DNA from: Rosistilla carotiformis
Lineage (GTDB): Bacteria; Planctomycetota; Planctomycetia; Pirellulales; Pirellulaceae
Assembly (NCBI RefSeq): GCF_007753095.1
Contig: NZ_CP036348.1
Coordinates: 2,604,001-2,668,000 of the forward strand
Reading direction: 5' to 3'
Length of the DNA: 64,000 nt
A program made the translations under genes and the position numbers. This document shows positions 1-8,614 of the stretch, in pieces. The notes beneath the pieces were generated by a model. The model did not search any database and was not told where the DNA came from. It worked only from the letters and a program-made list of their open reading frames with translations. Within the stretch, counting starts at the first letter, position 1. Each line of letters begins with the position of its first letter.

Positions 1-656
1 ACCAGTTTTACATCGTACTGCTTTTCGGGAACCTCCGCCCGGTGGGCGACCAAGCGAACGCGCACCAGGAACTCTCGCAAGCCTTCATCGGAGAACTCTT
101 GGTCCAACGAATACCCCGATTCATGATTCGCTTTGGTGGAGATCGGTTCAAAAATATCAGTCATGTCCAGCTGGATGACTTTGTCCAATTCCGCCCCTCG
201 CTGCAATCGCGAGAGATCGCGATGGCCGGCAGCTTTCTCTTCGTCGGAAAACGATTCGCGCTGTGCGATAACCGAATCGACATATTGCAGATCGCCCCAA
301 CTGAGGATCGGCGAGCGGACCAGACGCTGCATCACGCCGGCGATCTGCCAATCTTCCAGATCTCCCGATTGGCCGCGTCGGATAAAACGCCGCAACTCCG
401 CGATCGTGGTCGCCTTGTCGTCCGGTTCCAGACGCGATTGTTCGATCAACGGGATCAACGTGCCATCGATCGTCCGCAACGCAAATTCACCGCGTTGCTG
501 GAAAAGATAATACGTGCCCCCGGCACAGCTGATAAAAAACAGCATCGCCAACAACGCGCCCCCCGCGATCAGCGCAGGGGCCCAGGCGGCGCAACCCGAC
601 GGCTCGGGATTTTTCTCAGCAGCGGTTGCCGGATCGGTTTTATTCTGGGTGTTCAA
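1..656 (-). CDS. Single-span membrane protein of unknown function, partial (runs off the left edge)
   Basis: The frame is open from a TTG at 656 to the window edge, about 218 codons, with no stop seen. The N-terminal 20 or so residues are polar. They are followed by one hydrophobic segment (around residues 25-50, containing [16 protein letters not shown]), then a Tyr/Leu-rich stretch and a soluble, charged, helix-rich region. I recognise no catalytic motif or domain. It overlaps the 3' end of greA by 17 bases. The frame has a TGA two codons before the TTG, so the TTG is the only start that keeps the whole membrane segment. The overlap suggests translational coupling to greA. Codon use and protein composition look like those of a real gene, but the function is unknown. 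Confidence 0.7.
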   Translation of the reverse strand, partial: MNTQNKTDPATAAEKNPEPSGCAAWAPALIAGGALLAMLFFISCAGGTYYLFQQRGEFALRTIDGTLIPLIEQSRLEPDDKATTIAELRRFIRRGQSGDLEDWQIAGVMQRLVRSPILSWGDLQYVDSVIAQRESFSDEEKAAGHRDLSRLQRGAELDKVIQLDMTDIFEPISTKANHESGYSLDQEFSDEGLREFLVRVRLVAHRAEVPEKQYDVKL

Positions 657-1119
657 TCTTCACGACTTCAAATTTTTGAATTCCCGCGGGGACGTCGATC
701 TCCGCAACCTGACCGACCTTCTTACCCAACAGCCCCTGCCCGATCGGACTGGTCACCAGGATCTTGCCAGCGTCCAAGTCGTCATCCCCCATTCCGACCA
801 GGGTAAACTCCTCTTCGTCTTGGTATTTCAGATCCTTCACCGTCACTTTGCAGCCGAACACGACTTCGTCTTTGGGCAGCTGAGAAACATCCACGATGTC
901 CGCTCGAGCGATCTTGCTTTTCAGTTCGTTAATCTTCGCCTGCAACAGCCCCTGATTCTCACGTTGGGCGTGGTATTCGGCATTCTCCTTCAGATCTCCC
1001 TCTTCGCGCGCCGCCGCCAATTTCTCGGTGATGTCGGGCATCAGCACCCCTTCCAAATGGGCGACCTCCGCTTTCAATCGATTATAACCTTCGCGGGTCA
1101 TTGGTACCGATCCACTCAT
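640..1119 (-). CDS. greA: Transcription elongation factor GreA
   Basis: This 159-aa protein has the usual GreA length and architecture. An N-terminal antiparallel coiled coil (about residues 1-75) includes [17 protein letters not shown] and the acidic-tip segment [20 protein letters not shown]-terminal FKBP-like domain contains [17 protein letters not shown] and DVPAG. GreA enters the RNA polymerase secondary channel and stimulates cleavage of backtracked transcripts. The start is supported by an AGGAAGGA ribosome-binding site a few bases upstream on the reverse strand. The next gene downstream starts inside its 3' end. The acidic Asp/Glu pair at the coiled-coil tip is present, so it should be functional. 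Confidence 0.96.
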   Translation of the reverse strand: MSGSVPMTREGYNRLKAEVAHLEGVLMPDITEKLAAAREEGDLKENAEYHAQRENQGLLQAKINELKSKIARADIVDVSQLPKDEVVFGCKVTVKDLKYQDEEEFTLVGMGDDDLDAGKILVTSPIGQGLLGKKVGQVAEIDVPAGIQKFEVVKIEHPE

Positions 1120-1663
1120 GGCACCTGTTCCTTCCTGCTTTAAGTGAGTTCATTCAAAATTAAAGCGATCGATTCTTGAGTCAAGAAGTCGACCGCTCGA
1201 TAGACGGAAACTGTCGTTTGAACACATTTTCAAGGTTTTGCATCTATTGTGCAACCCGATCGGAATGGAGAGTCTTGGCAAAGCAGTATATAACGCCAGT
1301 GGCGGGGCATGGCAGTTCGGTTATCCCCCGTTGTCCGGTTGTCCGGGATGTAAGCTCTGCCGACCCGACGGCCTGGCGAACGACCGATCGACGACAACGC
1401 GGCCATAAAAAAATGGGAAACCAGCAAAACCGCAACGCAAACCGTTGGGTGCGTAGTCCGCAATTCGCCACCCAAGAGAAGGGGGATTGATGGCAATTCC
1501 TGTGCCAAACATTCAATATGGCCTAGTCAGCGTCGAAGGGATATGCACAATTCTTTCCAGGGATTCGTTGTGATGTCGTCACCAAACTCGGTTTGCGAAG
1601 CAGCGAATACTTGCCGGCGATCCATTCGCGGCGAACCAACCTTTCTGGAAAGCAGCCTGTCCT
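1120..1663. other. Gene-poor intergenic region between greA and typA, with a possible 27-codon leader ORF
   Basis: These 544 bases separate the divergent greA and typA genes and should hold both promoters. Overlapping frames exist on both strands but look random, rich in Arg/Ser/Cys with no ribosome-binding sites. The only item with a good Shine-Dalgarno is a short plus-strand ORF at 1490-1573 (27 codons, MAIPVPNIQY...), preceded by AAGGGGG. It could be a leader peptide for typA, or chance. I see no terminator, tRNA or repeat. Confidence 0.4.
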
Positions 1664-3484
1664 ATGCGTCGAAATGATCTACGCAACGTCGTTATTATTG
1701 CCCACGTTGATCATGGTAAAACGACGCTCGTCGATTGCTTGCTGCGGCAAAGCAGCGAACAACGTGAATCCGATCTCCGCGGGGAACGAATCCTCGATTC
1801 CAACGATCTCGAAAAGGAGCGTGGAATCACGATCCTTTCGAAGAATATCGCGATTCCCTATCGCGGCGTGAAAATCAACGTCATCGATACCCCGGGCCAC
1901 GCCGACTTTGGTGGCGAGGTCGAACGCGTCGTCCGGATGGCCGACGGTGCGTTGGTGTTGGTCGACGCCGCCGAAGGCCCTATGCCTCAAACACGTTTCG
2001 TGTTGGAGAAGGCGTTGGAAGCGGGAGTCAAGCCGATCGTTGTTATCAACAAGATCGATCGCCCCGATGCCCGTTCGATGGAGGTGCTCGACGAAGCCCT
2101 CGAATTGCTGGCGGAACTTGGCGGCGAACATTTCCTCGACGACGCTTCGTACGTCTTCGCTTCCAGCAAAGAAGGCTACGCCACCGACGACCCGACCAAG
2201 CCGGGGACCGACATGACACCGCTGCTGGATCGTTTGGTCGACGATCTTCCCGGCCCCGATGTCGAAGTCGATGCACCGCTGCAAATGTTGGTAACGACCC
2301 TCGATTGGTCCGAATACGTCGGCCGAATTGCGATCGGCCGGATCACATCGGGAACGATGTCGGCCGAACAAACCGTCGCCGTGCATCAATCGCGCGACCG
2401 AATCGCACGCCGCAAGATCGGCGGCCTGTATATCTTTGACAAATTGGGACGAGTCGAAGTCCAAAAGGCCTCGGCCGGTGAAGTCGTCGCGATCGTTGGT
2501 CTGGACGACGTCGAGATCGGCGACACGATCTGCCATCCCGACCATCCGATGCCTTTGGCTCGACTGAAAGTCGATGAACCCACGTTGGAGATGGTCTTCA
2601 GCATCAATTCATCCCCGATGGTTGGCCGCGAAGGCAAATACGTCACCACGCGCCAATTGAAGACGCGTCTGGAAAAAGAACTCGAACGAAACGTCGCCCT
2701 CCGCGTCGCACCGATCGAAGGAACCGAAGCTTACGCAGTGCGTGGCCGCGGTGTCCTGCACCTGTCGGTTTTGATCGAAACGATGCGCCGCGAAGGTTAT
2801 GAATTGAGTGTCGGCAAGCCGCGCGTGGTCTTCCAAGAGATCGACGGCAAGAAGCATGAACCCTACGAAATCCTGAACGTCGAAGTCCCCGAAGAACGGA
2901 TGGGGCCCGTGATGGAATTGGTCGGCCACCGCCGCGGATTGTTGGAAGACATTTCGCCGCGCGGCAGCTACCAATTGCTGCGTTTCAACATTCCCGCTCG
3001 CGGTCTGATCGGCTTGCGAACCCGGTTGCTCAACGCCACCCAAGGGACCGCGATCATTCACCATCGCTTCGACAGCTACCGTCCCGTCGAAGGCGAAGTG
3101 CCGACGCGCAGCAACGGCGTGTTGGTCTCGATGACCAGCGGCAAAGCAGTTCCGTTTTCGCTGTTTACGCTGCAAGACCGCAGCGAATTGTTCGTCCGCC
3201 CCGGCGATGAAATTTACGAGGGGATGATCGTTGGCGAAAACGTGCGCGACAACGACATGACCGTCAACCCAACCCGCGAGAAGAAGTTGACGAACATGCG
3301 GGCCTCGGGAAGTGATGACAACGTCGTCCTCAAGCCGGCGCGTGAGCTGTTCCTCGAAGCAGCGCTTGAGTTCATCGAAGACGATGAACTTGTCGAGATC
3401 ACCCCGTTGAGCATCCGGCTGCGAAAAGCGGTTCTGCGGGAATCCGATCGCCGCCGCATCAGCCGTTCGGGGTCCAACGCGTAA
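1664..3484 (+). CDS. typA: Ribosome-associated translational GTPase TypA/BipA
   Basis: This 606-aa protein has the full TypA/BipA layout: G domain, beta-barrel domain II, EF-G-like domains III and V, and the TypA-specific C-terminal domain. G motifs are visible: AHVDHGKT at residues 13-20 (G1), the switch I segment KERGITI at 51-57, DTPGHAD at 75-81 (G3) and NKID at 129-132 (G4). Domain V carries [20 protein letters not shown], and the C-terminal domain has RLRKAVL. The family binds the ribosome under stress or cold and helps 50S assembly. It is a single gene, ending convergently to epmB with a hairpin region between them. Length and motifs are normal. Confidence 0.97.
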   Translation: MRRNDLRNVVIIAHVDHGKTTLVDCLLRQSSEQRESDLRGERILDSNDLEKERGITILSKNIAIPYRGVKINVIDTPGHADFGGEVERVVRMADGALVLVDAAEGPMPQTRFVLEKALEAGVKPIVVINKIDRPDARSMEVLDEALELLAELGGEHFLDDASYVFASSKEGYATDDPTKPGTDMTPLLDRLVDDLPGPDVEVDAPLQMLVTTLDWSEYVGRIAIGRITSGTMSAEQTVAVHQSRDRIARRKIGGLYIFDKLGRVEVQKASAGEVVAIVGLDDVEIGDTICHPDHPMPLARLKVDEPTLEMVFSINSSPMVGREGKYVTTRQLKTRLEKELERNVALRVAPIEGTEAYAVRGRGVLHLSVLIETMRREGYELSVGKPRVVFQEIDGKKHEPYEILNVEVPEERMGPVMELVGHRRGLLEDISPRGSYQLLRFNIPARGLIGLRTRLLNATQGTAIIHHRFDSYRPVEGEVPTRSNGVLVSMTSGKAVPFSLFTLQDRSELFVRPGDEIYEGMIVGENVRDNDMTVNPTREKKLTNMRASGSDDNVVLKPARELFLEAALEFIEDDELVEITPLSIRLRKAVLRESDRRRISRSGSNA

Positions 3485-3503
3485 CGCGATCCGATTTGGA
3501 AGA

Positions 3504-3543
3504 CTCTGCCCGATCGCGGGCAGAGCGAACCGGTTGGCCGGTT
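3504..3543. terminator. Two adjacent hairpins between convergent typA and epmB (likely bidirectional terminator)
   Basis: CTCTGCCC (3504-3511) pairs perfectly with GGGCAGAG (3518-3525) around a 6-base loop. Immediately after, AACCGG (3528-3533) pairs with CCGGTT (3538-3543) around TTGG. The position between two convergent stop codons supports termination on both strands. There is no long T tract, so efficiency is uncertain. Confidence 0.5.
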
Positions 3544-4574
3544 TAGACGATTGCGGTCTTGGAGGGTTGATCGGGCTGTTCGATCACAAATCGCGGGACC
3601 GCGTATCCGGGCAACCTCGTTCGCAATCCTTCGATCAGCTCGCAACCTCGTTCTTTTGAGACGTCAAAGTGAGCTGCCCCGGCGACCTGATCCAGCTTGT
3701 GCAGGTAATAAGGGGTCACGCGGAGATCGATCAGCCGCCGGCAGAGATCGGTCAGCGCGTCGAGGTCGTCGTTGACGCCGCGCAACAGCACCGCCTGGTT
3801 CATCACCGGGATGCCGCGATCGATCAAACGCCCCAGTCCTTGCCCGACCTCGTCGTCCAGTTCGTTGGCGTGATTCGAATGCACGACCATCCACACGGTT
3901 AGCCGCGAAGCGGTCAGCATCGTGACCAGAGCATCGTTGACCCGCGACGGCAGCACGATCGGCAATCGGCTGTGGATCCGCAACCGCCGCAGATGCGGAA
4001 TCGATTCCAGGGCATCGATCAAACGAGCCAAGACCGGATCGGTCAGCATCAACGGATCGCCGCCGCTGAGCAAGACTTCTTCGATCGATTCGTCAGCGGC
4101 AATTTCATCGAGCGCCGGCCGCCACTGGTCGATCGAGTGGGGGACTTCGGAGTAAGGGAAATGTCGGCGGAAACAATAGCGACAATGGATCGCGCACGCC
4201 CCGGTCGTTACCAGCAGAACACGACCGGCGTACTTATGGATCAACCCGCCACAGCGTGTGAAGTTCGCCTCCTGCAGCGGATCGCCGCTAAACCCCTCCA
4301 CCGCCTCGGTTTCGCTGGCCGCCGGAAAGACCTGCCGCAGGAGCGGGTCGCGCGGATCGCCGGGACGAATCCGCGACAGGAACTCACGCGTTACGAAGAC
4401 CGGAAAGTCGGTGGCGGCTTGAGAGGAAGGAGCGATCGCGCCTTGTAGACCCAGCAATTCGACCAGTTCTTGCCCCGAACGGATGGCATTTTTCAGCTGA
4501 AACTGCCAGTGCGCAGAACTCTCCGACCGGGCGCGGACAGGATTTGTCGGATTCGCTAGAATCGGAACCTTCAT
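3543..4574 (-). CDS. epmB: EF-P beta-lysylation protein EpmB (radical SAM, lysine 2,3-aminomutase family)
   Basis: This 343-aa protein is of the KamA/YjeK family. The radical-SAM cluster motif is C127-x3-C131-x2-C134 in CAIHCRYCFRRHFPY, followed by the GGDPL segment and the family's C-terminal YYLHKLD region that ends before a truncated PLP-type tail. EpmB turns L-alpha-lysine into R-beta-lysine for attachment to a conserved lysine of EF-P by EpmA. The gene is divergent from efp with about 120 bases between them, an arrangement also known from enterobacteria. The short length (343 aa, against over 400 for catabolic lysine 2,3-aminomutases) favours EpmB over KamA. No epmA is visible in the window. 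Confidence 0.92.
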   Translation of the reverse strand: MKVPILANPTNPVRARSESSAHWQFQLKNAIRSGQELVELLGLQGAIAPSSQAATDFPVFVTREFLSRIRPGDPRDPLLRQVFPAASETEAVEGFSGDPLQEANFTRCGGLIHKYAGRVLLVTTGACAIHCRYCFRRHFPYSEVPHSIDQWRPALDEIAADESIEEVLLSGGDPLMLTDPVLARLIDALESIPHLRRLRIHSRLPIVLPSRVNDALVTMLTASRLTVWMVVHSNHANELDDEVGQGLGRLIDRGIPVMNQAVLLRGVNDDLDALTDLCRRLIDLRVTPYYLHKLDQVAGAAHFDVSKERGCELIEGLRTRLPGYAVPRFVIEQPDQPSKTAIV

Positions 4575-4697
4575 TTAGACAGTTCTCTTAGAAACTTGGT
4601 GCGGTGGGGCTTGAAGCTCCCGCGTGGGAACTGGGCGACGGGTTCGGAGGCGAGGCATGCCGGCCTGTATTCAAATCAATTTGGGAGTTTAGGACCA

Positions 4698-5267
4698 GTG
4701 GCAACGTACAACACAAGCGATTTCCGTAGGGGCCTCAAGGTTCAGATCGATGGCGAACCCTACCTGATGACCGAGATGACGTTCGTCAAGCCCGGCAAGG
4801 GGAACGCCATGTATAAATGCCGGCTGCGAAATCTTGTTCGTGGCACGTCGCTTGACCGTACCTATAAAGGGGGCGATTCGCTGGAGTCGGCCGATGTCGA
4901 AGAAATCGACACCCAGTTCCTCTATCGCCAAGGCGATGGATTTGTCTTCATGGACAGCAAGACTTTCGATCAATACGAACTGACCGCCGAACAAGTTGAC
5001 GATGCGTGGAAGTACCTCAAAGATGGTATCTCCTGCACGCTGACGCTTTATAACGGCAACCCGATCGTGATGAGTCCTCCGAACCATGTCGAGATGGAAA
5101 TCATCGAATGCCAACCGGGAGCCAAGGGAGACACGGCGACCAATGTCACCAAACCAGCCAAGGTAGAAACAGGTGCCGAAATCACGGTCCCTGGTTTTAT
5201 CAAAGAGGGTAACGTGATCAAAATTGATACACGAACCGGCGCGTACGTCGAACGCGTCAACAACTAA
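4698..5267 (+). CDS. efp: Translation elongation factor P
   Basis: This 189-aa EF-P has three beta-barrel domains. It relieves ribosome stalling at polyproline stretches. The conserved modifiable lysine is at position 34 in VKPGKGNA, the residue beta-lysylated by EpmA/EpmB, which fits the divergent epmB next door. Domain II and III signatures are clear (GDSLESADVEE, QFLYRQGDGFVFMD, and a C-terminal GDTATNVTKPAKVETGAEITVP-type stretch followed by VIKIDTRTGAYVERV). The frame is open further upstream, but the GTG at 4698 is chosen because MATYNTSDFRRG is the family start and GGGAG lies about 10 bases upstream. Confidence 0.96.
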   Translation: MATYNTSDFRRGLKVQIDGEPYLMTEMTFVKPGKGNAMYKCRLRNLVRGTSLDRTYKGGDSLESADVEEIDTQFLYRQGDGFVFMDSKTFDQYELTAEQVDDAWKYLKDGISCTLTLYNGNPIVMSPPNHVEMEIIECQPGAKGDTATNVTKPAKVETGAEITVPGFIKEGNVIKIDTRTGAYVERVNN

Positions 5268-5374
5268 GTTATTCGCCCTCGCGTCAACTTGGCACTGCGA
5301 TACCTTGGGATCGCAGCGAACGTTTTCGTTGACGCTTCCCCTACGCTTCCCGATTCCAAAGGCCTTCACGTCTC

Positions 5375-5989
5375 ATGTTCTTGTCGATCGATGGCATTGA
5401 TGGTGCGGGCAAAACGACTCAATTGGAGCGTTTGTGCGCCGGGTTGCGCGCGGCGGGAACGGACGTCGAATTTGTCCGTGACCCGGGCAGCACCCCAGCG
5501 GGGGAAGCGATCCGCGGGCTGTTGTTGGACAGCGATTTGGAAATGCACCGTCGCTGCGAAGCGTTGCTGTACATGGCCGCCCGAGCGCAGTTGGTGGAAG
5601 CCAGGATTCGGCCTGCGATCACGGCCGGTAAGACGGTGGTCTCGGACCGATACTTGTTAGCAAATGTTGTCTACCAAAGTGTCGGTGGCGAGACAGAGCC
5701 CGATCAGCTGTGGGAACTGGGACAGATCGCAACCGCGGGGATCGCGCCAGACCTGACGATCCTGTTGGATCTGCCTGCCGAAACCGCGGCGCTGCGGCGT
5801 CGCGGCCCCGCCGACCGCGTGGAACGACGCGGCGTCGAATATATGGAACAGGTCCGGCAAGCGTTCCTGAAACAACTGCCACGCTGCCAAGGCGCGACCG
5901 CGGTGATCGACGCGGGGCAGGAGATCGATGCCGTTTGGGAGGCGATTCGCCAGGCGGTCGCCGCCACGGTAGGCCAGCAAGTCCTTTGA
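5375..5989 (+). CDS. tmk: Thymidylate kinase
   Basis: This 204-aa dTMP kinase makes dTDP for DNA synthesis. The P-loop GIDGAGKT is at residues 7-14, the DPGST segment at 36-40, and the SDRYL motif that positions dTMP lies around residue 90. A LID region with RRRGPADRVERRG follows. The length is normal for bacterial Tmk. It sits 108 bases after efp and 44 bases before holB, the common bacterial tmk-holB order, so the two are probably co-transcribed. The 5' gap after efp holds an imperfect CTGCGAT/ATCGCAG hairpin (around 5295-5316) without a T tract. Confidence 0.95.
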   Translation: MFLSIDGIDGAGKTTQLERLCAGLRAAGTDVEFVRDPGSTPAGEAIRGLLLDSDLEMHRRCEALLYMAARAQLVEARIRPAITAGKTVVSDRYLLANVVYQSVGGETEPDQLWELGQIATAGIAPDLTILLDLPAETAALRRRGPADRVERRGVEYMEQVRQAFLKQLPRCQGATAVIDAGQEIDAVWEAIRQAVAATVGQQVL

Positions 5990-6033
5990 ATTCGCCAGTC
6001 CGAGAAGCTCAAATCACGTCGAAGGCTGCTGTC

Positions 6034-7044
6034 ATGCAATGGGACGACTACATCGGTCACGCGCAACAGAAGGAATGGTTCGCCACGGCGCTCCGCAACG
6101 GGCGGCTGGGAAGCACGTTTTTGTTTGTCGGCCCCGCTGCGATCGGCAAACAAACCTTTGCGACCTTGCTGGCTAAAACGCTACTGTGCGTTAACAATCC
6201 TCCCGATCAAATGCAGCCCTGCGGTCACTGTGAATCGTGCATTCAAGTCGACGCGAAAACGCACCCCGATCTTTTGCGAGTCGAAAAGCCGGCCGACAAA
6301 TCGGTGATCCCGGTGGAAAAATTAGTCGGGCCCCGAGAATCGCGAATGCAAGAAGGGCTGTGTCACGACATCCGTTTGCGTTCCTATTACGGACGCCGCA
6401 AGATTGCAATCCTCGACGACGCCGACCACTTGAACCAAGAGGGGGCCAATTGCCTGCTGAAGACGCTCGAAGAGCCCCCTGTGGGTTCGATCGTGATCTT
6501 GATCGGAACCAGCTTGCAGCGGCAACTGCCCACGATTCGCAGCCGCGCTCAAGCGATTCGGTTCGCCGAACTAGAGCCCGCCGAAGCCAAACAGCTGCTG
6601 CAGCGTAGCGAGATCGAAGCCGATGAGGCGGCGATTGAACAGGCGCTGCAACTCGCCGGCGGCGACCTCTCCCAAGCCGCCGAGATCTTGAACGAAGAAT
6701 CGCAGCAATTCCGCACTGCGTTGGCGGAAACGTTGCAGCCCCACCCGATCAACGCGATCGAACTGGCCAGCCTCGTTTCAGACTATGTGAACGCTGCCGG
6801 GCAAGACGCAACCGATCGCCGTGGGCGGATGCGACAGGTCTTCCGCACCGTGATCGAATTCTACCGAACGCAAATGCTTCAGACCTGCCAAACGCAGCAA
6901 GCGTCGGATCCGGCGATGGAACGGATTCTGTATCGGATGGATCGTTGTGTCGAAGCGATCAACCAAGTCGATCGCAATGCGAACCAGCAGACCTTGGTCG
7001 AAAGTTGGTCTTGGGATCTGCAACGCGGAAAACCGCTGATCTAA
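6034..7044 (+). CDS. holB: DNA polymerase III clamp-loader subunit delta prime
   Basis: This 336-aa protein of the AAA+ clamp-loader family has N-terminal MQWDDYIGHAQQKEWFATAL. The degenerate P-loop GPAAIGKQ (33-40) carries Gln where Ser/Thr is usual, consistent with delta prime being a non-hydrolysing subunit. Zinc-binding cysteines are at about 52, 63, 66 and 69 (PCGHCESC). The sensor-1 region includes EEPPVGSIVILIG followed by LPTIRSRAQ. It belongs to the complex that loads the beta sliding clamp. The frame is open far upstream through tmk in another phase. ATG 6034 is chosen because GAAGG lies 8 bases before it and the family starts here. Together with tmk it looks like a two-gene operon. 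Confidence 0.9.
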   Translation: MQWDDYIGHAQQKEWFATALRNGRLGSTFLFVGPAAIGKQTFATLLAKTLLCVNNPPDQMQPCGHCESCIQVDAKTHPDLLRVEKPADKSVIPVEKLVGPRESRMQEGLCHDIRLRSYYGRRKIAILDDADHLNQEGANCLLKTLEEPPVGSIVILIGTSLQRQLPTIRSRAQAIRFAELEPAEAKQLLQRSEIEADEAAIEQALQLAGGDLSQAAEILNEESQQFRTALAETLQPHPINAIELASLVSDYVNAAGQDATDRRGRMRQVFRTVIEFYRTQMLQTCQTQQASDPAMERILYRMDRCVEAINQVDRNANQQTLVESWSWDLQRGKPLI

Positions 7045-7206
7045 CCGCAAACTTGGCGGCGAATGTTGCGGGAAAAGTGAATGCATTTGATTTACTGGCA
7101 ATTTTGCACTGGACGCAAACTTTAGGAATTGTCTAACGTTCTTGCTGGACGCTGCGTACCGTGTCCGTGATTTTTAAACCATTGCCGGGTGTCAGGGAGG
7201 ACGCAC

Positions 7207-8532
7207 GTGCAAACGATAAAAACTGCCGTCGTAACCATATTATTGCTTGTCGTCTTGTACGGGGCTTATGTTGCTATCAACACGCCTCCGGTGATGATGC
7301 CTGATGAATTGCAGGCATTAGTCGAACAGGATGGATTGCAGATCGATGATGGCGCGATCGATGTCCCTGAGATCGAAGTCCCGCCGTTTGGCGATTCGTT
7401 CGGTGGAACGATCAGCGCCACGCAAGATGGTGTCGTCGCCTCGCTGTCTTCGGTACCCGAATCGGACAATACGTCGACAAATTCCGACGCGCTCAGCGGG
7501 CTGCCGCCACTGAATTTTGGTTCCGATGAATCCGAGTCCCAAAAAGACGACCCTTCGGCGGCACCTTTGATGACGTTGGCACTTCCCAAGCCAACCGATG
7601 AAGGCCCCGCGGTCGTCGCCGATCCACAGCAATCATATCCCGAAACTCCCATGGCTGGGTTGTCGTTGAGCGGTCCCGGTGGAACCGCTAGCGAAGAAGC
7701 CCAACCCGAGGAAACCCCTCAACCTGCCGAGGCCTCGCTCTCGGATTCCGGATCCGGCTTCCAGATGCCATCGGGGCCGGCTTCGCCGCCCGCGGATGCA
7801 CCGGCAGCCGAAACGCCTAGCAGCGATTCCGCTGCGGGTATCGATAACGCGATTCAAACTGCCGATCGCCAAGTCGCGGCGGGAGAGTTGCGTGAAGCTT
7901 TGTTTACGTTGAGTCTGTTTTATGGCAGCCCCGATCTGACTGCGGAACAAACCGCGCAACTGATGCCTCGCTTGAATGCGTTGGCCGGTGAAGTCGTCTA
8001 CTCACAACGCCACCTGGTCGAATCGGCCTACCGCGTTCAACCCGGCGATACACTGCAAGCGATCGCGGCAGCTCGTCGCGTGCCGGTGCAGGTGTTAGCG
8101 AACATCAACGGCATTTCCGATCCTGCGTCGCTCGTTCCCGGAACCGAATTAAAAGTCTTTACCGGGCCGTTTCGAGCCGAGGTTAACCTTTCCAAGTCGC
8201 AATTGGCACTGTTCTTGGGCGATCTGTTTGCCGGATCGTTTACTGTAAAAACGGGGACCAGCCCCGCGCCGACCGAAGGCACTTTTGCAATCCAAGCCAA
8301 GCAGAAGGCGCGTGCCTACTACGGCATGGACGGCACGACCTTTGCCGCCGGTGATCCGCGGAATCCGTATGGGGACTTCTGGATCGACTTGGGCGATCGT
8401 TTGAGCATTCACGGCAGCCCTAGCATGCAGCCGGGTGTCAGTGGATTGGGTTGCATTCAGATGAATACTGCCGACGCACGCGATGTTTACGGCATCCTAT
8501 CGGAAGGCTCATCGGTGACGATTCGCCGCTAA
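7207..8532 (+). CDS. Membrane-anchored LysM / L,D-transpeptidase (YkuD) protein
   Basis: This protein has about 441 aa. An N-terminal membrane anchor (roughly residues 4-26) is followed by a long Pro/Ser/Glu-rich low-complexity linker to about 220, a helical segment, a LysM domain (about 272-317, YRVQPGDTLQAIAAARRVPV) and a C-terminal YkuD L,D-transpeptidase domain. The catalytic signature is present: SIHGS with His402 and GLGCIQM with Cys416. The family cross-links peptidoglycan 3-3 or attaches proteins to it, and planctomycetes do have peptidoglycan. The longest frame starts at GTG 7189, but AGGGAGG at 7194-7200 sits ideally before GTG 7207. It is transcribed alone and converges with the debranching-enzyme gene. 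Confidence 0.9.
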   Translation: MQTIKTAVVTILLLVVLYGAYVAINTPPVMMPDELQALVEQDGLQIDDGAIDVPEIEVPPFGDSFGGTISATQDGVVASLSSVPESDNTSTNSDALSGLPPLNFGSDESESQKDDPSAAPLMTLALPKPTDEGPAVVADPQQSYPETPMAGLSLSGPGGTASEEAQPEETPQPAEASLSDSGSGFQMPSGPASPPADAPAAETPSSDSAAGIDNAIQTADRQVAAGELREALFTLSLFYGSPDLTAEQTAQLMPRLNALAGEVVYSQRHLVESAYRVQPGDTLQAIAAARRVPVQVLANINGISDPASLVPGTELKVFTGPFRAEVNLSKSQLALFLGDLFAGSFTVKTGTSPAPTEGTFAIQAKQKARAYYGMDGTTFAAGDPRNPYGDFWIDLGDRLSIHGSPSMQPGVSGLGCIQMNTADARDVYGILSEGSSVTIRR

Positions 8533-8550
8533 CCGCTGGCGAGAAAATAA

Positions 8551-8609
8551 CGTCAGGCGGCTAGCGCGGCTGCGTTCGGACAGGATGCCTGACGACGCAT
8601 GCCATGCGT
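8551..8609. terminator. Nested hairpins between convergent genes (candidate terminator)
   Basis: CGTCAGGC (8551-8558) pairs with GCCTGACG (8587-8594). Right after it, ACGCAT (8595-8600) pairs with ATGCGT (8604-8609). Both lie between the stop of the L,D-transpeptidase gene and the stop of the reverse-strand debranching enzyme. There are no long T runs, so the terminator role rests on position. Confidence 0.4.
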
Positions 8610-8614
8610 CCCCG

